Assembly (NCBI GenBank): GCA_030674185.1
Contig: JAPXFY010000018.1
Location: forward strand, 46,278,432 to 46,342,431
Direction: 5' to 3'
DNA: 64,000 nucleotides
DNA from: Monoplex corrugatus
Lineage: Eukaryota; Mollusca; Gastropoda; Littorinimorpha; Ranellidae
The notes under the pieces were generated by a model. It searched no databases. It saw only the letters and a list, made by a program, of their open reading frames with translations, and was not told the origin of the DNA. Each line of letters begins with the position of its first letter. Position 1 is the stretch's first letter. The position numbers were made by a program, and so were the translations under genes. Shown here piece after piece: positions 21,605 to 32,179 of this stretch.

Positions 21605-22040
21605 AGGTTCGAATGAATGCGAGGCCCGGACTCAAAATCTTATGCCTGGAGTTCAATTTCAGCTATCCACACAAAAATGGTATGTTTGCGGCCCAATCAT
21701 TCTGATGGTGTCAAGTTTCCAATGCAGGTTGGCTGGTTCTTATGATATACCCATGGACTCAAGATCTGATATCTTGAGTTCAACCCCAGCCTGCAACATT
21801 AAAAAATGGCCTGTTTGCTGCCTGTCTTATTAATGTTTCCATCATTCTGGTGGTGTCAGGTTAGTGTTTCAAAAGTCCCTTCACCCCCCCCCCCCTTCCC
21901 CAATTTCAAGACATTGACAGCGCATACGGTTTTGCCCAGACTCAGGGTGTCTGCCAGATAAATGTTGGCAGATCTGGGTGGAGCACATATGGAATTCTCT
22001 CGAGTGCGATGAATTTCTCTTGAACAAAACTCCGAACTTA
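21605..22040 (+). mobile_element. SINE-C dimer
   Basis: Two heads lie in tandem. The first (about 21,615-21,720) has GGAGTTCAATTTCAG. The second (about 21,721-21,860) has TTGAGTTCAACCCCAG, fitting a pol III B box, followed by the GGTGGTGTCAGG body. The 3' domain (GGTGGAGCACATATGG and GCGATGAATTTC) extends to about 22,030. A C run at 21,885-21,894 lies within it. Confidence 0.6.
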
Positions 22041-22077
22041 CAGACCCCAAACTCGGCTTCCCATTGAAGGGCAAGGT

Positions 22078-22205
22078 TTTAATTGGTACTGTTCTCGTCC
22101 GCCTGCCTATTTCAAAATCTTACCAGCGAATTTTGCGCAAGCTCAGCAAGTCAAGCAGGCAACTGCTGGCAGATCTGAGAAAAGTGCAAATGGTAGATCC
22201 CACTT
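22078..22205 (+). mobile_element. possible SINE-C 3' domain fragment
   Basis: GCGCAAGCTCAGCAAGTC and CTGCTGGCAGATCTG resemble the 3' domain of SINE-C but are diverged. Confidence 0.35.
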
Positions 22206-22264
22206 GTAAAAAAAGAAACAAAAACAAACAAACAAACAAAAACCTACTCAACACACACAAAAAC

Positions 22265-22268
<4 letters not shown>

Positions 22269-22332
<64 letters not shown>
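22269..22332. repeat. (CA)n microsatellite
   Basis: 64 bp of pure CA. Confidence 0.95.
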
Positions 22333-22333
<1 letters not shown>

Positions 22334-22827
22334 CCTCTAACTCCCGAATCACTAATTCCTTCCAATCCAGGCTGCCTTGCACCTTTAACACTTAAACTGT
22401 GTTTCCTTCTGGCATCGTGAGAGGTCACTGTGGCTCCAGAAAGGCGGCGAACATGATGAAAAATTATCTGACACGCATGTCGACAGAATGAGGTCCACGT
22501 TATAAGTCTGTCAAGAAACAGCCCAAAATCTTTGCTGACCGGTTTTACATGTTCAGTTCATGTGGTCAGTGTGACCTGGAAAAGAGCTGAGGCATTTCAA
22601 ATCTGTTTCTAAAAACAATGTACATGGTAAGCAAAATTACTCAGAAGAAAAAAATGACAAGCAAACAGTCAAAAATACATATATCCAACTACACACCACC
22701 ACCACCACCACAATCAAAGAAATTAAATTGAAAATTTAATCACATCACACTCATGAGCGCATTGTATGAGGGTTGTATGTTTTGGATCATTTTGAAAATG
22801 ATAATTCTCCGATTTCAAATTAAATCG
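22333..22827. other. unannotated sequence
   Basis: Nothing recognised apart from a short (CAC)n near 22,694-22,711. Confidence 0.5.
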
Positions 22828-23236
22828 GGGGGGGGGGGGGGGGAGAGACGGAGGGAGAGAGAGAGAGGGAGAAAGAGAGAGAGTAGACACACACACGCTG
22901 TCTGTGCAGGTTGTGGGGGCCAGAGCGAGCAAACAAGTGAGGAAACGAGGGAGAGAGACGGACAGACAGGGTGTGCTGACGTACAGGTTGCAGGGGGGGG
23001 GGGGGGGCAGAGCGAGCAAACAAGAAAGAGAGGGAGAGAAAGAGAAAAAGAGGAAGAGAGAGAGAGAGAGAAAAGAGAAAGAGAGAGAGAGAAAGAGAAA
23101 GAGGGAAAAAAGAGAAAGAGAGCCAGAGAATGAAAGAGAAAGAGAGAGAGAAAGAGAAAAAGAGAAAAAGAAAGAGAAAGAGAAAGAAAGAGAGAGAGAT
23201 AAAGAGAAAGAGAGAGAGAGAGAAAGAAAGAGAAAA

Positions 23237-23269
<33 letters not shown>

Positions 23270-23450
23270 AAGAGACAGACAGACAGAGGGTGTGCCGACG
23301 TACAGGTTGGGAGGGGGGGGGGGGGCAGAGCGAGCAGACAAGAGAGAGAAATAGGGAAATAGAGAGAGAGAGAGAAAAAAGAGAGAGAGAGAGAGAGAAG
23401 GGAAGAGAGAGAGAGAGAGAGAGAACGAAAACACAGAGACAGACAGAGGG
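22828..23450. repeat. 620-bp purine-rich tract with VNTR units
   Basis: The plus strand is almost wholly G and A. A punctuating unit (GACGTACAGGTTG, a G run, then CAGAGCGAGCA) recurs near 22,979 and 23,298, with related pieces near 22,905 and 23,481. G homopolymers of 12 or more precede each block. Proline/serine/leucine-rich frames on the other strand are artefacts. Confidence 0.95.
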
Positions 23451-23756
23451 TGGGGGTGGGGGTGGGGTTAATAGCTGTGCTGACGTACATGTTGGGGGAT
23501 AAGGAAGTAAGGGATTACTACATTTCCCCGACATTGATTACGATCTAACTAATGATGTAAACCGCTTATTATAGAAGAAAAAACTCAAGGTGGTCACGTC
23601 GTTCTAACACTCTCCGTTTCATATTGAAAAATTGAAGGGAAAAAAAATCCAGATTTTATACTGCACAAGCTCACTATGACCTTGAACAAGTTTCCGTTGA
23701 CATATACAATATGGCGTGGGTCGAGGACAATGGCAGCCTGTCACAGCAGTGAGAGA
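23451..23756. other. unannotated sequence
   Basis: No recognised gene or element. Confidence 0.5.
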
Positions 23757-23945
23757 GTTCCAAGTTCAAGTCCATATTGTTTGTATAGCCCAGCTGACTA
23801 CTAGAACCATATCAGGGCTAATACGTCAAAAACGACAACCAGGTTCAGACATATACAATACAACAGTTTAAAACCTTGCTCACCATTATCCTTGCAAGTC
23901 TATATAAAATGCAGTTAAAGAAAACCATACTACTAACAGTGAAAG
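23757..23945 (-). mobile_element. LINE-B copy, truncated
   Basis: Tail (GTTCAAGTCCATATTG) and about 180 bp of 3' untranslated region only. Confidence 0.8.
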
Positions 23946-23979
23946 AATTCATCAAGGTTTTTGAGAAAAGGCTGTTCAC

Positions 23980-26028
23980 ACAGCCCATGGTTTCTTTCTC
24001 GTCACTTCAGGCAGTTCATGTCTTCTTTCTTTGTCACTAGTGGTAGTTGATGTCTTCTTCTTTCTTTGTCACTAGTGGTAGTTCATGTCTTCTTTCTTTG
24101 TCACTAGTGGTAGTTGATGTCTTCTTTCTTTGTCACTAGTGGTAGTTGATGTCTTCTTCTTTCTTTGTCATTAGTGGTAGTTCATGTCTTCTTTCTTTGT
24201 CATTAGTGGTAGTTGATGTCTTCTTTCTTTGTCACTAGTGGTAGTTCATGTCTTCTTTCTTTGTCATTAGTGGTAGTTCATGTCTTCTTTCTTTGTCATT
24301 AGTGGTAGTTGATGTCTTCTTTCTTTGTCATTAGTGGTAGTTCATGTCTTCTTTCTTTGTCACTAGTGGTAGTTGATGTCTTCTTCTTTCTTTGTCATTA
24401 GTGGTAGTTCATGTCTTCTTTCTTTGTCATTAGTGGTAGTTCATTGTCATTAGTGGTAGTTCATGTCTTCTTTCTTTGTCATTAGTGGTAGTTCATGTCT
24501 TCTTTCTTTGTCATTAGTGGTAGTTCATGTCTTCTTCTTTCTTTGTCACTAGTGGTAGTTCATGTCTTCTTTCTTTGTCATTAGTGGTAGTTCATGTCTT
24601 CTTTCTTTGTCACTAGTGGTAGTTGATGTCTTCTTCTTTCTTTGTCACTAGTGGTAGTTCATGTCTTCTTTCTTTGTCACTGGTGGTAGTTCATGTCTTT
24701 TTTCTTTGTCACTAGTGGTAGTTGATGTCTTCTTTCTTTGTCACTAGTGGTAGTTGATGTCTTCTTTCTTTGTCACTAGTGGTAGTTGATGTCTTCTTTC
24801 TTTGTCACTAGTGGTAGTTCATGTCTTCTTTCTTTGTCACTAGTGGTAGTTGATGTCTTCTTTCTTTGTCACTAGTGGTAGTTGATGTCTTCTTCTTTCT
24901 TTGTCATTAGTGGTAGTTCATGTCTTCTTTCTTTGTCATTAGTGGTAGTTCATGTCTTCTTTCTTTGTCATTAGTGGTAGTTCATGTCTTCTTCTTTCTT
25001 TGTCACTAGTGGTAGTTGATGTCTTCTTTCTTTGTCACTAGTGGTAGTTCATGCCTTCTTTCTTTGTCACTAGTGGTAGTTGATGTCTTCTTCTTTCTTT
25101 GTCACTAGTGGTAGTAGTAGTTATGTCTTCTTTCTTTGTCACTAGTGGTAGTTCATGTTTTCTTTCTTTGTCACTGGTAGTAGTTATGTCTTCTTTCTTT
25201 GTCACTAGTGGTAGTTCATGTCTTCTTTCTTTGTCACTAGTGGTAGTTCGTGTCTTCTTTCTTTGTCACTAGTGGTAGTTCATGTCTTCTTTCTTTGTCA
25301 CTAGTGGCAGTTTGTGTCTTCTTTCTTTGTCACTAGTGGTAGTTTGTGTCTTCTTTCTTTGTCACTAGTGGCAGTTTGTGTCTTCTTTCTTTGTCACTAG
25401 TGGCAGTTTGTGTCTTCTTTCTTTGTCACTAGTGGCAGTTTGTGTCTTCTTTCTTTGTCACTAGTGGCAGTTTGTGTCTTCTTTCTTTGTCACTAGTGGC
25501 AGTTTATGTCTTCTTTCTTTGTCACTAGTGGTAGTTTATGTCTTCTTTCTTTGTCACTAGTGGCAGTTTATGTCTTCTTTCTTTGTCACTAGTGGTAGTT
25601 CATGTCTTCTTTCTTTGTCACTAGTGGTAGTTCATGTCTTCTTTCTTTGTCACTAGTGGCAGTTCATGTCTTCTTTCTTTGTCACTAGTGGTAGTTATGT
25701 CTTCTTTCTTTGTCACAAGTGATAATTCATGTCTTCTTCCTTTGTCACTAGTGGCAGTTCATATCTTCTTTCTCGTCACTACAGGCAACCACATTTCTTT
25801 CTCGTCACTACAGGTAGATCATGTCTTCTTTCTCGTCACTACAGGTAGATCACGTCTTGTCACTACAGGTAGCTCGTGTCTTCTTTCTCGTCACTACAGG
25901 TAGCTCGTGTCTTCTTTCTCGTCACTACAGGTAGTTCATGTCTTCTTCCTCGTCACTACAGGTAATCCATGTCTTCTTTCTCGTCACTACAGGTAGTTCA
26001 TGTCTTCTTTCTCGTCACTACAGGTAAT
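23980..26028. repeat. 31-32-bp minisatellite, left block
   Basis: More than 60 units contain GTCTTCTTTCTTTGTCACTA and GTGGTAGTTCAT. A 3-bp CTT insertion variant and GGCAG/GGTAG variants cluster. The outer units (first one and from about 25,765 on) are a different subtype with TTTCTCGTCACTACAGG. The unit is not a multiple of three and shows no coding constraint. Confidence 0.95.
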
Positions 26029-26970
26029 CAGAGCCTGGAATTGCTAAGAAAAAAAAAAGAGGAAACTTCTAGGGGGGTCCGGGGGCATGCTCCCCCGGAA
26101 AATTTTTAAAATCAAGACTAAAATCTGTGCATTCTGAGGCATTCTGGAGACAAATTTAAAGGCATCTAACACACTGAAAATCACAATGAATATCAGTCAA
26201 AAGAGTATTTAATAAACATTGGGCACAAGATCAGGATCCATCATACACAGCAGATCGTTTCAGTGTGTTCATACACAGACATATTCATCAAAACTAGCTA
26301 GAAGGCTTATCCAAGTCAGAACGACGAAAGAATCTTGCCAGAGATGTTTGCTTTTTTTTTCGTTTGGTTTCTGTCTGTGCTTGATCAGGTATGCTCTCTG
26401 TGGTGTATTCATCCTCTGTGATGTCCTTTCCTTCTGTGGTGTCCTTGCCCTCTGTGTCTGCCTCACAAATGACCATTTCTGCATGCTCCTCCCTTGCTCT
26501 CTTCCCATCTGCCTCCAGATTCTCAAGTGCCTTCCGTTTGGAGGAAATCTGTTTTGCAGGCACACCTAGCCTTTCTTTTCTCCTGTCACTTGTTTCCCTG
26601 TTTTTTTCCTTCCTTTCCTCCTTCTTCCTCCATGCATTTCTTATATTCTGTGTCAGCCTTCCATCCACAGGATCTCTCAGGGGATCATTCTTTGCGAAGT
26701 ACTCTACTGAGTTTTTCTTAGCCACCTTGAGGGAGTATTTCACTGTTTGGATGGCCGAAAATGTCTCCATGTCTATATTGGTGTTTTTCTGATCAATCAC
26801 TTCTCCCATGATGCTGAAGGATGACTCGACCATGGGACCAGGGAAGCAGCTCAGAGCTGCCTTCATCAGTTTTGTCAGCACTGGGTATTGCGCTGGATCC
26901 ACCTTTTTGCGTGATTTTCAATTTTGATTTCCGCGGAAATCCTCGTTTCCGCGACGAATTCCAGGCTCTG
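26029..26970 (-). mobile_element. 942-bp hAT-like element inside the minisatellite
   Basis: Perfect 14-bp terminal inverted repeats CAGAGCCTGGAATT (26,029-26,042) and AATTCCAGGCTCTG (26,957-26,970) are flanked by GGTAAT on both sides (26,023-26,028 and 26,971-26,976). A G/C-rich palindrome (CCGGGGGCATG-CTCCCCCGG, about 26,079-26,098) lies near the left end. CAG-starting termini and the coding remnant point to the hAT superfamily. Most hATs make 8-bp duplications; the 6 bp here suits a minority subgroup. Confidence 0.85.
26294..26902 (-). pseudogene. hAT transposase C-terminal fragment
   Basis: This 203-codon open frame keeps only the C-terminal dimerisation part of a hAT transposase: QYPVLTKLMKAALSCF and MVESSFSIMGEVIDQKN match the position and pattern of the hATC domain. 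A lysine/glutamate-rich tail follows, ending in SLARFFRRSDLDKPSS. The N-terminal zinc finger and the catalytic region are missing, so the element is an internal-deletion derivative that would need transposase from elsewhere. No good ATG stands at the beginning; the first codon of the open stretch is GTG next to the deletion joint. Confidence 0.75.
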
Positions 26971-26976
26971 GGTAAT

Positions 26977-27305
26977 TCGTGTCTTCTTTCTCGTCACTAC
27001 AGGTAGTTCATGTCTTCTTTCTCGTCACTACAGGTAGTTCATGTCTTCTTTCTCGTCACTAGAGGTAGATCATGTCTTCTTTCTCGTCACTACAGGTAGT
27101 TCATGTCTCGTCACTACAGGTAATTCATGTCTTCTTTCTCGTCACTACAGGAGTCCATGTCTTCTTTCTCGTCACTACAGTGGTCCATGTCTTCTTTTTC
27201 GTCACTACAGGTAGTACATGTCTTGTCACTACAGGTAGCTCGTGTCTTCTTTCTCGTCACTTGTAGCAGTTCATGTCTTCTTTCTCGTCAATAAAGGTAG
27301 GTCAT
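26977..27305. repeat. 31-bp minisatellite, right block
   Basis: Continues the array beyond the hAT element with the TTTCTCGTCACTACAGG subtype only, in about ten units. Degraded units recur near 27,515-27,600. Confidence 0.9.
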
Positions 27306-27490
27306 TTAATGCACGGGTTTTGCGCAAGTCAGGGCATCTGTCTAATAATTGCTGGAAGAGTCGGTGGAGTGCATATGGAATTGTCCCGACCGCGATGAAT
27401 TACTCTCGACAAAATTATCAGGCAGATTCGGATGGAGCGCATATGGAATTGTGTGAGCCTGATGAATTCCTCTTGAACAAAATTGTTGAA
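27306..27490 (+). mobile_element. SINE-C 3' domain, internally duplicated
   Basis: GGTGGAGTGCATATGGAATTG and a second GGATGGAGCGCATATGGAA lie about 70 bp apart, each followed by a TGATGAATT string. The domain matches those at 6.65 and 21.98 kb. No tRNA head is present. Confidence 0.5.
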
Positions 27491-28019
27491 CAAACTGTGA
27501 ACTGCAAACACACTAGAGACAGTTCATGTGTTCTTTCTCGTCGTCACTACCGGCGATCGTTGACATCTTTCTCGTCACTAGAAACAATCCATGTCTGTTT
27601 TTGTTTGTTTGTTTGTTTGTTTTTCGTTTGCTTGCTTGTTTGTTTTTTTCATGAAGACGATACTTCCCAGATTTCGCCACATAAGGTTTCAAATCAGGAA
27701 CTGTAACCACTTCCTGTCTCCAAAAATCGTTCAGTTACTTTTTCTTTACTGCCATCCCCACTCCCCTGCTGCTGTCTCTGGGAGCAGAGGACTCGTTAGA
27801 GTAAAACTGCGGAGTTATGGTTTGATGTTTGTTTTGCAGGAGAGTCCAGGGTTGTCAGATGTCATAAAGCTTTTACCGAGATGACTGTTTACCGACACTA
27901 TATATATCAAGACTGAAACCTCCATTACGTGTTTTTTTTTTTTTTTTGATGTTCTGTCTCTAAACGATAAGTTCGTGTACTAACCGAGTAAATCAATTTG
28001 CTGACAGGTGTCAAGAATT
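27491..28019. other. unannotated sequence
   Basis: Holds a TTTG run near 27,597-27,630 and a T run near 27,930-27,946. No gene recognised. Confidence 0.5.
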
Positions 28020-28057
28020 TGAGAGAAGGGGTGAGAAGAGAGAGAGAGAGAGAGAGA

Positions 28058-28098
<41 letters not shown>

Positions 28099-28528
28099 GC
28101 ACACTCCAACACACACACACACACAAAGAGCGAGGGGGGATGAGAGAGAGAGAGAGAGAGAGAGAAGACAGAGAGAGAGAGAGAGAAGACAGAGAGAGAG
28201 AGAAGAAGAGAGAGAGCGAGAGAGAGAGGAAAAGGGGGGGGGGGGGGGCAGAGACAGAGACAGAGAAAGACAGGGAGGAGGGAGAGAGAGCGGATGAGAG
28301 AGAGAGACGCACATACAACACACACACATACCAACACACACATACACCAACACACACACACACCAACACACACAAAGAGCGAGGGGGGATGAGAGAGAGA
28401 GAGAGAAAAGAGGAGAAGAGAGAGAGAGAAGAGAAGACAGAGAGGGAGAGAGAGGAAATGGGGAGAACAGAGACAGACAGAGACAGAGAAAGACAGGGAG
28501 GAGGGACAGAGAGGATGAGAGAGAGAGA
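28020..28528. repeat. GA-rich tract with a ~210-250-bp higher-order unit
   Basis: GA repeats are punctuated twice by a block of CA repeats plus AAAGAGCGAGGGGGGATGAG (near 28,123 and 28,373), and twice by GACAGAGAAAGACAGGGAGG. Confidence 0.95.
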
Positions 28529-28907
28529 GCAGTCTGCATTACTTCAGGACTGTAAACACCGCAGAAGATTTTTCATACTTTGTCTCCAAAGTGTCATTTC
28601 GTGTGATAATGTTTCCCAAAACACTGACAGAAGCTGAATATATGTTTCGAAATGGTGGGTAGCAAAGCGTTAAAACGGTTTTTATGGTACTTTAACAGAT
28701 TATAGTGACCAACTCGGGGTAAATATTTTGGCAAGAGGTTGTTACAGTGACTAATATTTTAGCAAGAGGTTGTTATAGTAACTACTAACTCAGATGAATA
28801 TCTTGGCATGAGCCTTACCACAAACTTCGGTGTGAAAAAACGGAGAAGGAATATATGGAAATGAAAATGTCACCAAAACAGCTAGGGACAACGTAGCCCT
28901 TGACGGG

Positions 28908-28912
28908 GGTGC

Positions 28913-28971
<59 letters not shown>

Positions 28972-28972
28972 T

Positions 28973-29005
<33 letters not shown>

Positions 29006-29011
29006 TGTGGT
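28908..29011. repeat. (GT)n microsatellite
   Basis: About 100 bp with one GA and two GG interruptions. Confidence 0.95.
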
Positions 29012-29112
29012 TTTCCAAAGTATCTGATAAAACCGAAATCGAAGCTGGTTTGACATATATCTCCGATTTCTCTGATGTCATAAAGAGCTAGAGGAAAATA
29101 CACGCACATGCT

Positions 29113-29461
29113 ATCATCATCATCATCAGGTGCCTTGCCGCATGGCGTTGGCGTTTATGGACTTCCATCTGTCTCTGTCTCTTGTTGCATCAAGCATCTC
29201 TTCCACCCTCCTTGTCGTCAGCCACTCTGCCGTCTGGTATTTTCTCCCTGGGTCTACCTGGTGCTCTCTTTCCTTCCAGCTTTCCCGTTGTGACCAGGTG
29301 CTCCGATTCCCCTTTCCTCATAAAATGGCCTATAAATGTTGCCTGTCTTTTCCTAATCTTCCTTACGAATGATCTACTTGTGTGTGCGTCCATCAAGACT
29401 GTCTCGTTTGTTTTCTTTGCTGTCCATGGAACTCTCAACATTCTTCTTAGGAACCACATCT
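29113..29461 (-). pseudogene. LINE-T copy on the minus strand
   Basis: It begins at the left with the (ATG)n tail read in reverse (ATCATCATCATC). The minus strand reads MWFLRRMLRVPWTAKKTNE, RKRQATFIGHFMRKGESEHL and TTGKLEGKRAPGRPREKIPD. 5'-truncated at about 29,461. It is the only LINE-T here on this strand. Confidence 0.85.
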
Positions 29462-29619
29462 ACTAACTCTTAAACAGCTTGGCACAATCCTTACAACCAA
29501 AACCTTAGCTTTAATGTGGCTTTGACAGCAGTGTGCGAAACAGGGAGAAGAAATGTATGGAAATGAAAATGTCACCAAGACAGCTAGGGACAACGGAGCC
29601 CTTGACGGTTTTTGATGTG

Positions 29620-29647
29620 TGGTGGTGGTGGTGTGGTGGTGGTGTGT

Positions 29648-29716
<69 letters not shown>
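29620..29716. repeat. (GGT)n/(GT)n microsatellite
   Basis: GGT units change into pure GT within copy 2 of the flanking duplication. Confidence 0.95.
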
Positions 29717-29717
<1 letters not shown>

Positions 29718-29810
29718 CCCAAATTATTTGATAAACCAAAATCGAAGCTGGTTTGACGTATAACTCCGATTGTCTGGTGGTAAAAGAAAATTGTAAAAAA
29801 AGGAAATAAA

Positions 29811-30095
29811 TGCACATGCTATGAACTTGTCAAAAAGAGTAAAAAATACATGCACATGCCATACACGTGTCAAACAGTAAAATACATGCACATGGAATGC
29901 AACTTGTCAAAAAGAGTAAAAATACATGCACATGCCATACACGTGTCAAACAGTAAAATACATGCACATGGAATGCAACTTGTCAAAAAGAGGAAATACA
30001 TGCACATGTTAAATGAACTTGTCAAAAAGAATAAAGATACATGAACATGCCATACACGTGTAAAAAAAAAGAGTAAAATACATGCACATGGCATT
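29811..30095. repeat. ~36-41-bp minisatellite, eight units
   Basis: Each unit starts TGCACATG and ends in AAAATACA. Two types alternate: one with CCATACACGTGTCAAACAG, the other with AACTTGTCAAAAAGAG. Confidence 0.9.
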
Positions 30096-30111
30096 AACAG
30101 AGATCTATTAA

Positions 30112-30299
30112 CCCTTTGCGTCGCGCACTCGTGGCACCAGCATCCTGCATTGTCAACCATGCTAGCAAAGCAAAAATGTAAAACCTTTTGAGTCCATCAC
30201 CCTATACACCAGCTGCCTGTACAAAGCCGGTGGACAGGGTGAGGGAATCAAAAGTTAAAAGTTTTTGCAGTTGGTGGATAGAGTGCGGGAGTCAAAAGG
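30112..30299. mobile_element. PB-MITE
   Basis: TTAA flanks lie at 30,108-30,111 and 30,300-30,303. It starts CCCTTTGCG and ends GAGTCAAAAGG. The inner palindrome is present but decayed. Confidence 0.75.
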
Positions 30300-30303
30300 T
30301 TAA

Positions 30304-30774
30304 AAAGTACATACCTCCGCTCATCTGAAACACGGTTTAATTGTGGAAGAGACTGGAAGATACATATTTTATAGGGGAAATAAAACGCATATCAAGTTGC
30401 ATAAAACAGCGGCTAAAACTTACTGCTCTGTCATTCACAAGATTATTCAGACAAGCGCATGACATATCACAACCGACGTCTGGAAAATTTAATTGGGCGT
30501 CACCTGTAAAGGAAATGTTTAACCGAAAAAAAAATGGATTTGGTATCGTCCAGTTGAGTCAGGGCGTGGGTTTCGAAATGCTTTTTATTGCCCGATTTGG
30601 AGACGGTCTTATCGCAAACTTCAAACAAAACCGGCACTCGGGGATATCGAAAGCAATGATAAATGTGTTTGGCTCTTTTTACTAATACGTATTTCAAAAC
30701 TGTCCATGTCTGTTCAACGTAAATTGAAAAAAAAAAAAAAGAATTAAAAAAAAAACTTTCTATGTTGCTCTTGC
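30304..30774. other. unannotated sequence with a 114-codon frame
   Basis: A plus-strand open frame (30,341-30,685) of ordinary composition contains GFEMLFIARFGDGLIANF. No domain is recognised and the other strand is also open for 65 codons. Probably chance or a very old element. Confidence 0.25.
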
Positions 30775-30860
30775 ACAGAGAAAATTTCTAGCAAAGATTT
30801 TCCAGAAGGTGGAGGATATTATTTATACTGAAAGAGCCCCCGGCATCCCCACACGGGGGG
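30775..30860 (-). mobile_element. RepA 5' end fragment
   Basis: Only the 5'-most ~85 bp of RepA is present, ending at the GGGGATGCCGGGGG boundary and a G-rich run. It lacks the 3' part, so it is a deletion relic rather than a normal 5'-truncated insertion. Confidence 0.7.
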
Positions 30861-31195
30861 AGGGGGGAAGGGAGACTTTTTCTAGTGTATTGCTTCTTGT
30901 AATGATGTTCTGAATACGAGTTGCTTTAGTAGTTCCCATAGCGAGCAGAAGTAATCAATGTCTTTTCCTTATTGAGATCAGAGGATGAGTGAGTGTTATT
31001 CTACTCCAATCCAAAATATCTCGACGACGCTTTGAAGGAAGGAGAACTCAAACTTGACCGATAACAGATGTATAGTATACGCTATTCTTTTCATCGATTC
31101 TAATACTGAAAATCTATCATCTCATGAGTAACCAGTATCTTCTGTTGCAGCTGTAAATCCATATAGGTATTGATAATTACAATACTGCAAGCGCG

Positions 31196-31196
<1 letters not shown>
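30861..31196. other. unannotated sequence
   Basis: Nothing recognised. Confidence 0.5.
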
Positions 31197-31231
<35 letters not shown>

Positions 31232-31455
31232 TGCGCGCACGCGTACGCGCACACTCACACGCGCGTTTCTTTACATGTGTAAAGTATATTACAAGCTTAT
31301 TGTGCTAGACTATGTGCTTTTAAACAATCTCCAAGTAGTTCTCAAACACTGTCGCTTGATTTGTACAACTAGTCAGTTCATGTACTTGTTTTTAGAACCG
31401 TTTTCAATGTTCTTGTGATAAAGCTGGATGCTAAAAAGGACATTCAACCATCACA

Positions 31456-31521
<66 letters not shown>

Positions 31522-31528
31522 CGCGCGC
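31197..31528. repeat. microsatellites (GT)n and (CT)n-(GT)n
   Basis: (GT)n lies at 31,197-31,231. A CT tract runs into GT at about 31,455-31,528. The sequence between is unremarkable. Confidence 0.85.
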
Positions 31529-31599
31529 CAAACTAGTCATAGGATCACTTGTCCCAAACCTGCAACAACATTTTGAACAACAGCCTGGACGGGCAAATA

Positions 31600-31830
31600 A
31601 CTTCATATTGTTTCTAGCCCTGTCGACAACTAGAGCCATATCAGGGCTAACACCACGTCAAAAACAACAACCCGTTAACATAAAAGACAGCTAAAAACAA
31701 TGCTCACCGTTTATCCTTGCAAGTCTAAAATGCAATTTTAAATTAAAACAGACGTAAAATCATATCAGGTGAAATCTAATGATCTCTTGTAAAAACTGGA
31801 AAATGGCGTCAGGAGAACCTGGACGGACAA
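31600..31830 (-). mobile_element. LINE-B copy, truncated
   Basis: 3' tip through the untranslated region; ends in the GTAAAAACTGGAAAATGGCG segment just before the coding end. Confidence 0.8.
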
Positions 31831-32179
31831 ACAACCTAGAAAATTACAACGTTGTCTTCTTGAAATGGTTACTACCTGGACAAGATATATACACATGACT
31901 TATCTTGTTTTTCCTGTAACGGATTCACTAGCATTCACCGTCGCTTCCTTCCCCTCCTTTCCACATCACCACCCACACTACCTACCTTCTTTTTCGCGGG
32001 GTTGGATCGCTGAGCCAAAAAAAAAAGCGGTTGAATAATCTGGTGTGGATGACTTACCCGAGTGGAAATCCGGATAGAAAGAAAATTGTTACATTTTACC
32101 TGTAGAGGAGGACCGTCTGCATTTGTCATTTTGAATAAATCATTGGAAACTCAAGGTTACTGATGTTATTGTTATTTTA
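31831..32179. other. unannotated sequence
   Basis: No recognised gene or element. Confidence 0.5.

Larger units (their letters stand above)
28798..29826. repeat. tandem duplication of a GT-bearing segment
   Basis: Copy 1 (about 28,798-29,112) and copy 2 (about 29,462-29,826) share ATGGAAATGAAAATGTCACC, GACAGCTAGGGACAAC-type and ATCGAAGCTGGTTTGAC strings around a (GT)n. A LINE-T lies between them. Confidence 0.8.

Noticed and set aside
23980..27305. CRISPR-like regular repeats
   Set aside because: Units are contiguous near-copies with no unique spacers, and the genome is eukaryotic. The same holds for the arrays at 8.2, 40.3, 50.2 and 61.3 kb.
30341..30685. Possible gene of 114 codons
   Set aside because: No known domain, no splice or promoter context, and the opposite strand is also open.
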